A stretch of 64,000 bases of DNA from Malus domestica. Its lineage: Eukaryota > Streptophyta > Magnoliopsida > Rosales > Rosaceae. Where the stretch lies: the NCBI RefSeq assembly GCF_042453785.1, contig NC_091672.1:935001-999000 (forward strand). The letters are read 5' to 3'. The notes under the pieces were generated by a model that made no database searches, was not told where the DNA came from, and worked only from the letters and a program-made list of their open reading frames with translations. The position numbers and the translations under genes were made by a program. Shown in pieces: positions 10,951-21,838 of the stretch (position 1 is its first letter; each line of letters opens with the position of its first letter).

Positions 10951-11910
10951 CTATTAATGTACGGTTTCTTTCATTAACTTGAAAATTTTAGCCACACCAA
11001 GATGAAGGCACGATCAAACTCCTTTGAGAATTTGTAGTTCCGAGTTCAAATAAGTCATTCCATGCGTCCGAACTTCCATCCAAAGATGGTTTCAATTGTA
11101 ACACGTGCACGATGTGGTTGGACACATTCTCATAGCATCAAGGGAAGTGCATCAGAGTGTTCAAGGAATTATCCACTAAATTCGAAGGCCCTGGGTAATG
11201 GTACGACAGGTTTAAGGTCGACGTTGATGAGTAGCCTACCTCTGTAGGTTACACTGTGGATGGTTTTTGGTTCAAGTTGGAATTTGTTTTCATATTTTCT
11301 CTCCATTTCTTCCTTCTACCTTTGATACAGATCCAAACCGTTCTTTTCTTTCCATCGTTATTATCTTTATTACTATTACCAAATCAAATGACTGTAAAAG
11401 GATGAATCCTCTCTTTGGGTGTCTATCTTGTATCAACAATAGCTCACACCTTCTCGATGCCACCGCGTTTTCTTTCCATAATTTCTCGACTCGGTGTGAA
11501 TTGTGAGATTCTTCTTTGCTAGTATTTCGATATGAAGCAAAAGATTTGGAGTTCCCGAATTCCCTAACTTGTATCAAAGAAACGACACAGTTATGATACG
11601 ATGTTCCAACAAGTATTTGATCTTTTAACCCCTTGATTGCTGATACAACTTTGTTCATCCCATGGTACGGATCTCATTCAAACTTATTGCTCTTTCCAAT
11701 TCATCAAAATAATGTGATCTAGTTGTGGTACATTGAAAGCAAAAACCCAATACATTGAAAGCTCAGCACGTGGCCTGGGCTTGGGTCTAAAAATCTTAGC
11801 ATATCTTAGCCCAGAAATTTCTTTTTTAAAAAAGCCCATCATAGCCCCGCCCAAGCCCACAAATTTTGTGGCTCCTAATTGATGGACGAGAAAGGAGAGC
11901 AAAAGAAAAA
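10951..11910. other. Gene-free intergenic DNA
   Basis: ORFs of up to about 120 codons on either strand lack recognisable domains, a promoter or splice support. I see no gene. Confidence 0.45.
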
Positions 11911-12913
11911 GGGTAAATTACACTTTACCACCTCAGGTTTGATTACAACCTCATACAATATTTTCAAAACATTTCATTTTCATACCTCAAGTACTATTTT
12001 ATTTCAATACAATACATCTGTTACATTTTCTATTTATTGGTCCGTTAAGAGCTGACGTGTTTGCCAAATTTGTGCCATGTGGCAAAAATAATAATTTTTA
12101 TACATTTAAAATATTATAATAATTTACCCTATAAAAAATATAAAAATAAAAATAAAAACTCATACGCACACCCATATCCCCTTCCTTCCCCCTCACCTCT
12201 CTACAACTCCTCCCTCTCTTCCTCCATCTCCACCTCCCTCCTAAGACGCTCCTCCCCCTCCCCCTCCTACACACCCATCACCCTTTCTCCCTTCTCCATC
12301 CAAACCATCTTCTCCGTCCACCTTCCCCGTCTGATATCCCCACCCATATTCCCTGTCCATCGCCGTCACAATCTTCCTCCTGGCATGCTTAGTGTAGGTC
12401 ATGGCGTCATGGATCGCATTCTTCAAGGAGATCTTAAGCACTCCACGGGTCTATGAGGAGACCTAGATCTCATCGGTTGGGTTCGCGATGGCATAAGGGG
12501 TTGCGTGGGCGTCGGTTGTGGAGAGAGAAGGCAGGGAGGGTTGTTTGGGGGTTGCGGGTGGGGAGAGAGGGTGTGTCTGATTTGGGTTGAGGGTGTGCTC
12601 GGGTGGGGAGAATGGATGGGGAAGACGAACTAGGTTTTGGCTTTTTTTTTTTTTTGCTTTTTAAAATTAATTATTTTAATATTTTTAAATTTTTATTAAA
12701 TGTTTAGCCACGTGGCATAAATGTGTCAGCCATGTCAGCACAAATGGGAACCCTTTATTTGCCACGTCATCACTTAACGGTTTACTTAACAGATTTTCTA
12801 ACGAATGTATGAAATTGAAATAAAATGATAAATAAATGTATGAAATTGAAATGTTTTAATGTAAAAAATTGAAATCAACCCCAAACCTAATGGGGGTAAA
12901 ATGTAATTTACCC
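11911..12913. mobile_element. About 1-kb TIR element, non-autonomous
   Basis: The left end GGGTAAATTACACTTTACC matches the reverse complement of the right end, GGGTAAATTACATTTTACCC. Complementarity continues with interruptions for tens of bases. Subterminal palindromes GCCATGTGGC (12076) and GCCACGTGGC (12708) mirror each other. The middle (12170-12620) is pyrimidine-rich then G-rich, and any ORF there looks like low-complexity sequence. No transposase was found. A-rich flanks prevent a firm TSD call. Confidence 0.7.
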
Positions 12914-13776
12914 AAAGAACATTAGTAGGAGAGTTTCACATTTCTGAAAATAGTTGTTAGATCATTTAACTTAATGAACTCTAACTTAAATGTTACTTTT
13001 GATGTGCATATTGGTGGAGAGATTTTAAACTTTGACTTGATTTTAAAATCAATTTTCTTTATTTTGAAAATTTAAAAAATCAAAATTAATTACCAAACAG
13101 AAATAAAACCTAAAAAAAAATTATGGTTACCAAATAGGTCCATTTCTAGTTTAATTAGAAATGCAACATTTCAGTCACTCAGTACTACGGTCTGATGATA
13201 TTCTTATTCTAGTGAGAAGTTTTAAGTTGGAACCTCGTGGATGACGAATTCGATAATAAATTAAGTTTGTTTATTGTGTGACTTAGCCGAACTCCTCATT
13301 CTCAACCTTTCATGAAGTTGCAGTTTGTATTTGTAAGGACGTGTCACTTGGAGAGATGCAAAATGATAAACAATATTTTTGCTCACAACTCTATTTATGA
13401 TCGTTGAATGAGTTTAAATTCGAAATTTGTACGATGAATATATATAAATTTTAAAATTTAAACTTATTTAATGATAATAAATAGAATAGTGAGTATTTTC
13501 AAAATTTAAACTCATAACAAATGGTGGTGAGTATTAATATATTATCACCACTTAAAGATGGTGAGTAAAAATGCACCCAACCTGTTGTATTGATGTGTCT
13601 CTGTGCAGTTCTATAGGAAGCCATTGCATTCAAGTTTATTGTTGCAACTTGAAAGAGTTATATGAAAACACGAAAGAACCTAAAAGGATCTTACTGATTA
13701 ACAAGAAAATACAAACAGACCCAAATATTATTAAATTAGTTAAGATTTTGAAGATAGCAAAGCAGGACATGGATCT
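12914..13776. other. Gene-free AT-rich intergenic DNA
   Basis: No gene or clear element was recognised. A weak relative of the dispersed repeat may sit near 13185-13275. Confidence 0.4.
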
Positions 13777-14049
13777 CTAAGGCCAAACTGAATCGACAGA
13801 AACTCTTGACTCGAACTGCAGATAGTCATCCACCAAATCCATTTTCTCACGGTAATTGCAGCTCCCATTTCTAATCAGCGGTTTTATGGCGGCAGTAAAA
13901 GAATTAGAAGCGGCGGAGGTGGCAGCTGCGGCGGCAGAATTAGAACAAGAAGAAGAAGAAGAAGGGGGAAGTACCCACAAGTTACTTGGATCCGTGTTGT
14001 CACTCCTGGGACGCCCTAGTACGGACAACAGAAGTACAAGAGAAGCCAT
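13777..14049 (-). CDS. Small putative secreted/membrane protein, 90 aa
   Basis: Read from the first ATG downstream of a TATA box, the frame starts MASLVLLLSVLGRPRSDNTD. A short hydrophobic N-terminus is followed by a Ser/Ala-rich low-complexity stretch (SSSSSCSNSAAAAATSAASN) and a charged C-terminus ending VDDYLQFESRVSVDSVWP. The frame stays open upstream to 14265, but that start lies above the TATA box, so 14049 is preferred. No other ATG occurs between the likely transcription start and 14049. The size, leader and variable middle with a distinct C-terminal block resemble signalling-peptide precursors, but I do not recognise the family. It could also be one exon of a larger gene. Confidence 0.45.
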   Translation of the reverse strand: MASLVLLLSVLGRPRSDNTDPSNLWVLPPSSSSSCSNSAAAAATSAASNSFTAAIKPLIRNGSCNYREKMDLVDDYLQFESRVSVDSVWP

Positions 14050-14162
14050 TGAGAGTAGAACTAAACTTCGTGTGCTTGAATTGACGTTGAAGTTGAGACG
14101 GTGGTGAATAATGTAGGGTTGCTGTTTTTTTTTTTTTGGTGAACGGTTGCTGTTTATGTATG

Positions 14163-14183
14163 TGTCTATATATATATATAGGC
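14163..14183 (-). promoter_or_regulatory. TATA box of the 90-aa gene
   Basis: A CTATATATATATATA run on the minus strand, about 115-135 bp upstream of the ATG at 14049. It may simply be an AT microsatellite. Confidence 0.45.
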
Positions 14184-14371
14184 ATTGAGCTGCAGCCCAC
14201 TGGTTTAGGTTGTTTTCATTGAAGGAAAAAGGAAAACAACGGGTAGGGTTGATGTTTTTTTTCACCTGTAATTAGCAGAGCCTGAAATGTCATTGTCAGT
14301 CTTCTCGATCTTTATAAGAGATGAATAATTATAACTTGTCATCAGTTGTCCATTTAAAAAAATAAAGAAAA

Positions 14372-14525
14372 GATAATGCTAGGGAGACCACATGTTTAAA
14401 CTAAATTTACAAATTAAATGATGTGTTACTAATAAAAATAAACACGTTAATCGATATTTAAATAATAATTCAATTATCAATATCCACGTTATTTAGTTTA
14501 GAAATATGATCTCTCTAACATTATC
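14372..14525. mobile_element. MITE, family A (GATAATGCTAGGGAGA ends)
   Basis: 154 bp. The left end GATAATGCTAGGGAGACC pairs with the right end GATCTCTCTAACATTATC, and the inner arms TTTAAACTAAATTTACAAATT and TTTAGTTTAGAAATATG are also related. A second family member is at 20001-20150. Confidence 0.75.
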
Positions 14526-15124
14526 ATGTAGAAATATATTTAGCTGCATGTATGATGTACCGTCCCTCTGATCTTTTTCTTTTTCTGTCTTAATTTGTTG
14601 GTTTTGTTCAACTAGATTGACACCTATACATCGATCTTACTTTTGCTGCTGCGAGTGGTTGCATTCTGTGTACGGTTTATTTATTGTGGCTTCTTTTGAA
14701 AGAAACTGTAAACTCCTGCCGACACTTATTTTATTTATTATTTTTATTGAATATTTATTTTAAAACAAACGATATTAATTGCTATAATAAATTACAAATT
14801 TAGAAAAAGAAAATTTAAATTGTAAAAAAAAAGTAAGTCAAAAGTGAAAAATTCAAACTTAAGTGCAAAGAATGAAGCACATCGTTCTAATTAATTTGGC
14901 TAAACCCAATTGATATGCCGATTTGAAAATTCAATTCACCCGTTATTTGTTATGAGTTAAAAAAAAAAAATCTCTTTTTATGAACAAAAATGCACATATG
15001 TTTTTCTTATGTACATATGGGGTGCTTTTTAATGCATAAATTAACATATTGGTTGATCCGCTCCCTTACATGTAGTTTGGACCACAATAAAAGAGTACTT
15101 ATTACCATAAAAAAAGAAGAAAGA

Positions 15125-15273
15125 GTTTTAATGAAAAACCAATGATATTGTTCACTTTAACGAAAAACCAAATGTTTACACTAAAAAGTCAAACATGCTA
15201 CTATTCACTTTACCCTTTATTTTGTATTTATCGTTAAAACTTAAAATTTTCAAACCATTTTAATTAGTTTTCC
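15125..15273. repeat. Short repeat family B (AACGAAAAACCA type)
   Basis: Contains TTGTTCACTTTAACGAAAAA, then TACTATTCACTTTACCCTTT and ATTTTGT. The same order of motifs recurs at 47772-47940. The ends AATGAAAAAC and TTAGTTTTCC are partly complementary, so it may be a MITE. Confidence 0.65.
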
Positions 15274-15289
15274 TAAAAAAAAAAAGTAT

Positions 15290-15540
15290 AAGGACTCCTT
15301 TCCTATTGGGAAGGGATTCTTTCTATATTTACTTTGTGGGGATCCGAAGGATCCTCACATCATAACCGTTCATTGTATATCGTGCGATCAGTTTTCGTCA
15401 GATACTATTTGTATTTAATATTAAATAAAAAAATCAAATGATTTCTGATTGCACGATATAAAATGAATGACTAAGATATGAAAATCCCGAAAATTTCCAC
15501 AAAATGAATCCGAATGGAATTCAATTCCTTTCCAATAAAG
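15290..15540. mobile_element. Fold-back MITE
   Basis: Long imperfect inverted repeat. The left-arm words ACTTTGTGGGGATCC and GTTCATTGTATATCGTGCGA are mirrored in the right arm as TCATTTTGTGG and TCATTTTATATCGTGCAATC (reverse complement). The centre is AT-rich. No ORF. Confidence 0.6.
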
Positions 15541-17440
15541 GGATATGTTAATATAATTACTCTTTAATCCGATTCAACACTAAAGTCAATTACTATTTTG
15601 CAGTCCAATTTCTCACCAAACGAACCCAATCCATTGACAATCCTCCTTACCAAACAAACCCAATCCATTGAAAAAAAATCATATCAAGTGTGACAACTTT
15701 AATGTAATTTACAAAATCCCTCACCCCCATCACACGACATAGACTCAAAGTGCTTGACAACAAAAATAATAAAATAGTGTCCGGGGTCTAAATTTCATTG
15801 GATTTCTCTTTTCTTATGTAACCGATATTGAAAGAGGGAGGGAGTTGAACCAAGACATTAAGGTCTAGGGTAAATTGTTTAACTACTTTGGGCTATATAC
15901 ATATTCGGCTTCTTTTTTTATTTTACATGAACCATGAAAATGGCATAATTCATTTGGTTTATGACTATAAAACCGATAGAAGTTGTGCCTGAGTTTGTTC
16001 TTTGTAAATTATTTTGATCATTCTGTGAAAAATGTTAATATTATCGTTAAATTGTCACGTGAACAATCACGTGACCACCTTTTAAAGGTATTTTTGTCAA
16101 ACCAACCCCTTCAGTACATGAGGATATTGACAGATTTTTTATGAAATAATCAAAATAATAAACCGTGGACAAACTCATGGACCACTTCAATTGATTTCCA
16201 TTGCCAAAAACCAAAATGATAACTTTTGTGCCAATCTCAGAAACCATTATAAATAAAAAGCTTACATATTCATTTAGTTTATTACCTTCTCGTACAATAC
16301 CAAACTTCTTCACTACTAAATAAGAACACGCATGTTTAATTTTTCCCAGTATTTGGCTGCATTGCTTATGGCTTGAAGACATCACTAATTCATTATCTTA
16401 AGAGTATTTGGGTGCATTGCTTATGTCCTGAACACACGACAAATCGAAGAAAAATTCGACAAGCTAATCATCTTCAAAAAATGAGAAGCATGTGTTTATT
16501 GGCCACTCCTCCACATAATATATTATTTAACTCTATCAAATATTTTGTTAGCCTTGGAATGCAATTAAAAAAAGGTCCTTCTATCTCATTTCAAAGATAA
16601 CGTTAGTAATAAAAATGTATGTTAAACTCGTCATTCACAATGTATATTAAACTTGTCATTCACGAGATTTAAATTAAAGAGTTCTCACTTACAAGTTGAG
16701 ACAAATACTTATATTTTAATACAAAATGATACTTTAGTGTCTTTTTAATAAAAAATGCTACTACGATTGGCAATACAAGAGTATATTAAACAACTAAAAC
16801 GATTAACACAGATAATACTAAGCAGTGAGCATTCATCCAAAATATTATTTCATATCAAAGGCTTACGAAGGTTTCACATTAAATCATATATTCAAAACGT
16901 GCCAGAAACATTTTACATGTGGCTAGTAACAGTATTCAGCAAATACACACATTCTTTTTGGTTCTTGGTTTTTGGTTGGGCTGTGAAACAAGCCTTTTTC
17001 TTCTTGAAATTTAAGTATTGGCTGCAACGTAAAGGAAACAGGAGTTGAGCATGCTCTCTTGACGCCCCAAACACCTACAAGGGCAAATCATACATATATA
17101 ATCAGGTAGAGATAAACAATTAATTGAAACTTAACAAATAAATGAATTAACTAACAAATTAATTAAACCTGGCCAACCATGTGTTGCTCACATTTAGGTC
17201 ATATTGTAAAGATAAATCTCATAACCAATATAAGAAAATTATACGTGAAGTCATTCTTGTAACAGGACAATATTGAGTAACAATATGTTTCAAAAATAGC
17301 ATTTGTCAAAAAATTTAATGACTAGTTTTGTTTGTTTCTTAAATCTAACTAATCAAAATTCTTTTGTGGATTAGCAAAAATGAAATCAACTAATGAAATA
17401 ATTACCTAATTATTGGGCAGATGCATGCACATGCGACGGA
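15541..17440. other. Gene-free intergenic DNA, 3' flank of the dehydrin
   Basis: AT-rich. A short direct repeat containing GGGTGCATTGCTTATG occurs at about 16360 and 16410, and TTAAACTTGTCATTCAC-type words are duplicated at about 16623-16665. No convincing gene is present; ORFs of 75-112 codons look like chance. Confidence 0.4.
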
Positions 17441-17741
17441 TTAATCGCTGTCGCTGCTATCATCCTTCTTGTCCTTCTTGTCTTTCTTGTCCTTCTTCTT
17501 CTTCTTCTCGCCCTTGTCTTTGTGGTCATCTTCGTCGTCTTCCTTATGGTGGTCGTCATCTTTGTCCTTGTGGTGGTGGTCATCTTTCTCCTTGCGGTGG
17601 TGGTCATCTTTCTCCTTGCGGTGGTGGTCCATCTTTGTCCTTGTGGTGGTCGCCATCTTTGTCCTTGTGGTGGTCGTCATCTTTGTCCTTGTCGCCTCCA
17701 ATGTGGAGGGCACCTCCAATCTTGCCCATGATTCCTGACAT
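17441..17741 (-). pseudogene. HIRD11: HIRD11-like (KS-type) dehydrin, 1-bp frameshift
   Basis: From the ATG at 17741 the product starts MSGIMGKIGGALHIGGDKDK, very close to the N-terminus of Arabidopsis HIRD11. The middle is a tandem 8-residue His/Lys/Asp repeat (24-bp DNA unit: HHKDKDDD, HHKDKDGD, then HHRKEKDD). It ends with a poly-lysine run and DDSSDSD, again as in HIRD11. The first frame stops inside the repeat. The rest of the protein lies in another frame, and one extra C at about 17629-17630 separates them. With that base ignored the length is about 100 aa, the usual size. Such dehydrins bind metals through His and protect proteins during cold or drought. No clear K-segment is visible. 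The frameshift may be real or a sequencing error in a repetitive tract. Confidence 0.75.
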
Positions 17742-17845
17742 TTTCAGTCTCTCTCTCTCTCTAACTTCTCTGTCTAAAACAAGCAGTTCTCTCTAACTTC
17801 TCTGTGCAGCGTTTGTTATATGAGATATGAAGCTGAATGTGTGCC

Positions 17846-17853
17846 TATTTATA
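17846..17853 (-). promoter_or_regulatory. TATA box of the dehydrin gene
   Basis: TATAAATA on the minus strand, about 105 bp upstream of the ATG. A CT-rich leader with a duplicated TCTCTAACTTCTCTGT motif lies between them. Confidence 0.7.
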
Positions 17854-18133
17854 AGGAAAACAGGAAAAAAGACGACCTTTCCTTTCCCGTCTTTCTTCAA
17901 ATAAATAAACAACTAATATTAGAGTTTATCCGCGGTTTGATTGCTAAGTACATTGACCATCGGCCACCTATTTTCTTGAGTCTACTACATGCACTCAATT
18001 GTTACACATTTGTGTGTTGGATTAAATATAATATTACTCACTCCAGTTTAAGCCATTATATTAAATACAACCTTTAAATATGTGTTGTACTCAACGAAAG
18101 TCGATATGTCGAAGCTATGTATAATTTTATGGG

Positions 18134-18343
18134 CTTGTTTAGATATGCTTTTAAAATGATTGAAAGCATTTTTGTTGAAAATGTTTTTTACAATAATCTT
18201 TAGTAAAAATTTAAGTGAACCCTAAAAAAATATTTTAAGTGCTTTCTGCAAGAAGCACATATCTGATACTTCATCTAAAATGCACTCAAAATCAATTTAT
18301 CCAAAAATATTTTCAGACATTTTAAAAGGACATCTAAACAAAC
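18134..18343. mobile_element. MITE, family C (TTGTTTAGATATGCTTTTAA ends)
   Basis: Terminal inverted repeats: the left TTGTTTAGATATGCTTTTAA matches the right reverse complement TTGTTTAGATGTCCTTTTAA. The interior contains AAGTGCTTTCTGCAAGAAGC, itself partly palindromic, plus TTTAGTAAAAATTTAAGTG. The same interior words occur in the element at 25858-26190. Probably hAT-type. Confidence 0.75.
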
Positions 18344-19288
18344 ATTATAACACATCGATACCATATCCATTCTTCGTCAACGTGTACGCGGGAAACACTG
18401 GGTGATCAAAGTAGAAAAGACTGTGTATAAAGTCTACTCCATCTTTCTTTAAATTCCACATCTGTCGGTTGTCGGTAAGATCACTTTATTTTAAACCAAA
18501 AAAAATAAAATTGATTATTACTACATCAAAGTCCTCTTGTTTTTCTTGGCCAATACTTTGTCCTGGATCTGGCATTGCGGATCGACTGTTGGTTTGTGGC
18601 GTGGCACGTTACATCGAAGTCTCCGACTCTTGCCGTGAATCATGGCTGTGTCGACTGCATGGCTTAATAATATACAAAGAAAAACTTGAGTCGAGATGCC
18701 GACCACGTCATTTATAAGGCTTTCTAGCCAAAAAAAAAAAAGTTTTTAGTCTCACTTCATGTGAGAACCATCCTATTTTTGTCTCGAACATGTTATGTTT
18801 CATATGTATATTTTACACATTAATCTTGCGTTTTGATGTAGGTTTTGAATTTACCGTTTAGTAGTTAAAACTTAATATATCAAAGAAAACACGAGACAAA
18901 CATATTTCAAAGCATCTTAAGTCGTTATATTTAGTAGAAAATACAATAAAACGACGTTTAAGGAGAAACGAAAATTGAAGAAATGTAGATATGACGATGG
19001 CGAACTACAAAAGATGGAAGATGTTTCTTCTCTTTTGGCAACACTTGGATAAGCAAGAATCTTAGCATGAATTAAGGCAGACCCCCGGCTCACCAACGGC
19101 CACAAAATACTCAGTTCACATGCCCCGAGTCCTGACTAATTACACTGCCTCTCTTGTCTTTAAAGCTTACGATCCTTACATAACGCTGCACTCTACGCAT
19201 TCAATACAAATATTTTTTACGGTGGAAGTACCATGTTCCGTCACATCGATTTGAGACGAGTTTCTCAGAATGCAATGCACCAAATCCC

Positions 19289-19319
<31 letters not shown>

Positions 19320-19999
19320 ACACCAACCCAAGACACCCCCAATATCCCAAACCCAAAACCCATCTCCGAAACTTATCAAAGAACAAGACAACCATCAATT
19401 TCCCATATATGAAGCAGGCAAATAAAACTGTAAATACAAACAATTGAACATATTGGATGCAAAAAATGGTAACCAAACGAAAGAATTGTGAAAGGTGAAC
19501 TTGTCTGTAGCGACGTAGATTGGTGGTTGAAAGGTATTGAGTTCTTGCATGCCTGCGTTGGTTCAAACTTCGTCGGTGACTAGTTTAACATTTAATCTAA
19601 CAAAATCTATTATTTAACACAAATAAATAAATAAATAAAAACCCAGATTTAGCAACTCTAACTAAAAAAATCACGTGAATGTCACGCGAGACAACCAACT
19701 AATGAGTAAAAGTAAGTTGGGCCTTAACAATGATTGGGCTAGGGAATGAGTAATTAAACAAGTATCCAATTCATTCCAGTTGACCTTCCAAACTTCTAAT
19801 GCATATTTCAGTTACACGTGAATAGTCACTCATTAGTACAATTAGTTGTATTCCTTTTTCATTTGTAATTGAGAGATTTTAGGTTCAATCCTTACCAAAG
19901 ATAAATTTGAACCACATTGTTGCTAGCCCATGAATAAAAGTCGTTAAATCATTAACGTGATGAGATCTAACTGCTATTGTTTAAATATATAACTTAAGG
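18344..19999. other. Gene-free intergenic DNA with simple repeats
   Basis: Contains a pure C run followed by (CA)n at about 19287-19322 and a dispersed-repeat copy in inverse orientation near 19860-19985. No gene was recognised. ORFs near 18.5 and 19.2 kb are unsupported. Confidence 0.45.
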
Positions 20000-20000
20000 G

Positions 20001-20150
20001 GTAATATTAGATAGACTAAATTTTTAAACCAAATTTGAAAACTAAATGATGTGTCACCAATAGAAAATAAAGACGTTAATCAACACTTAAGTAATAATCA
20101 TAAACAATTACATTATTTGGTTTAAAAATTTAGTCTCCCTAGCATTAGCC
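20001..20150. mobile_element. MITE, family A second copy
   Basis: Ends GTAATATTAGATAGACT and AGTCTCCCTAGCATTAGCC (complementary with mismatches). The interior AAACTAAATGATGTGTCACC matches the 14.4-kb copy. Confidence 0.75.
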
Positions 20151-20182
20151 ATAACTTTATTTTAACAAACAATTTATCTAAA

Positions 20183-20320
20183 CTAAGGGGGACGAGATGA
20201 GTTTAGCCTCATAATAAACTAGCAATAATGTGGTTCATATTCACCTTTGGCGAGAATCGAACCTAAGACCTCTCACTTATAAGTAAAGATAAATAATACT
20301 AGAGGGTAGTACTAAGTGGC
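20183..20320. repeat. Dispersed short repeat copy
   Basis: Same family as 10808-10950. The shared words are GAGAATCGAACCTAAGACC and TCTCACTTATAAGTAAA. Confidence 0.6.
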
Positions 20321-21333
20321 AACATTACTCAAAACTTTTTTATTTTCTTTTTAACAAACGATATTATTTATATTAAGAGAAAAGAGATAAACTTAATCTC
20401 ACAATAAACATTAATGTGTATTTTTTTATGAACGTTACGACACTCGCAAACCCGATAGTTGGCCGGCCTTTTGGGCGTAGTTATATTGGTTAGAAATGTA
20501 TGAATTTTCTCTATATTCGAGTTTGAATTGTCTTGTGTTTGAAAAGCCAATTGAGTGGTCATGGGTTTGTTGTCCTGAATAATGTGTCTCTTCTTTAGTC
20601 CTATGACATGTGTGCTCTACTTAACATTAAAATTTAACACAGTTACTTTCCATAAAATTTAATTAAAATTTTAAAAATTCAAAAAAAAAAAAAAAAAAAA
20701 CCGAAAGGACACTGTTGAAACTCATCATTTCCAATCTCCCTGCAATCGTTCCCCAATCTCTTGCAATCCTTAAAAAGAATCCCTTAAACCCCCTAGAAAC
20801 TCATCTTCCTTATCGTCCTTATCAACCCTATGAATCCAATCACAGTCATCAATCTCCCAACCCGTAGAAGAACCCACAAGTTCAAGACGTCCCCCCCAAA
20901 TCGTCTATACCGCTACTTCAACCCTAATAAATCCAGAACCCACAAACGTCTCTACCGCCAATTCAACACAAACAAACCCAGAAACAATATGGTGAGGAGG
21001 ATGAGGTTGACGACGAAGACAATGACCCAGAACAGTTGGGCTGTGGGAGCTGAAACTGGGTTTCATTGATTTGACCTAGAGGAAGAAGATGACAATGATG
21101 GGTTGGTGAATAAAGAGACCGGCGATTGCGAGCGAAATGGTCGGCGATTAGGGGAAGGGGTGGCTGTCGGGGTGATTTTGGTGGGTGATGGGGTGATTGA
21201 GTTCTTGTGGGTTTATTTGTATTTCTTTAATTTTTTTATATTAATTCTATTAAAAAAACGTTAACAGTGCTTATGTAGAGTTAGACCTGATTTAGTACTG
21301 AGATGATTCTGAAAAAAAATGAGTATAAAAAAA
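20321..21333. other. Gene-free intergenic DNA
   Basis: A poly-A run at about 20680-20702 is followed by Pro/Asn/Arg-rich low-complexity frames (20830-21069) and a G-rich block with GGCGATT repeats at about 21115-21190. This looks like part of an old TE, but termini were not found. No gene call is justified. Confidence 0.35.
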
Positions 21334-21627
21334 AGCTGGCAACTTTTTTGTGTTTGGTAAACATTCAGCTTCAGTTTTTTTTCACAGTTTTAGTGAAAAA
21401 AAAGCAAAAAACACAAAGCTACAAAATCCAGCTTTGAAAAACCGACTTTTTTTCACATCTGTTTTACATAAAAGATTATTAAACACTATAACACTGTTTT
21501 TTTTTTTTCAAAAGCACTTTTACAAAAAAGTTTACCAAACAATCTACTGCTTTATTTCACAGCTGCTTATTCTCACAGCACAGTAGAAACAGTTTTTTTT
21601 CAAGCACGGAAATACCAAACCAGCCCT
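21334..21627. mobile_element. MITE (GCTGGTTTGGTA type, hAT-like)
   Basis: The right end, reverse complemented, is GGGCTGGTTTGGTATTTCC. The left end has GCTGGC followed by GTGTTTGGTAAAC. The interior has short inverted blocks (CAAAGCTACAAAATCCAGC, CACAGCTGCTTATTCTCACA) and runs of T/A. It lies just upstream of the PGAP3 transcription start region. Confidence 0.5.
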
Positions 21628-21699
21628 TAAGGTGAATGCCACGTGTCAAAAACTTACAGAAGGAGACACAAAGAAGACATGAAAATTGGGACAACAGAT

Positions 21700-21838
21700 C
21701 CACTACCCAACTGAGCGTCGTCCCCTTCACTTGACCTGAGCTGCTCACCCTTTCTCGCCTTTAACGAAGGAAGACGAACCCTCTTCCTATTCAGATCTGC
21801 TGACCGCTCTTCCGCTGCCCACGATCCTGCCCCTCCAG
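21700..21838 (+). other. Likely 5' UTR exon of PGAP3
   Basis: A GC-richer leader ending CCCCTCCAG with donor GTACGC. The acceptor CTATGTTCAG lies immediately before the start codon at 23191. There is no RNA evidence; other leader exons are possible. Confidence 0.4.

Noticed and set aside
11290-11658. 122-codon minus ORF
   Set aside because: No recognisable motif; composition like surrounding non-coding DNA.
12061-12456. 131-codon Ser/Pro-rich ORF
   Set aside because: Lies in the pyrimidine-rich interior of the 1-kb TIR element; low complexity.
16047-16385. 112-codon minus ORF
   Set aside because: No family resemblance, no conserved motif, AT-rich context.
17413-17796. Plus-strand ORFs rich in Cys/Pro/Val opposite the dehydrin
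   Set aside because: They are the complementary reading of the 24-bp dehydrin repeat.
20830-21069. 79-codon ORF and nearby G-rich frame
   Set aside because: Low-complexity Asn/Arg/Pro repeats, probably part of an unrecognised old element.
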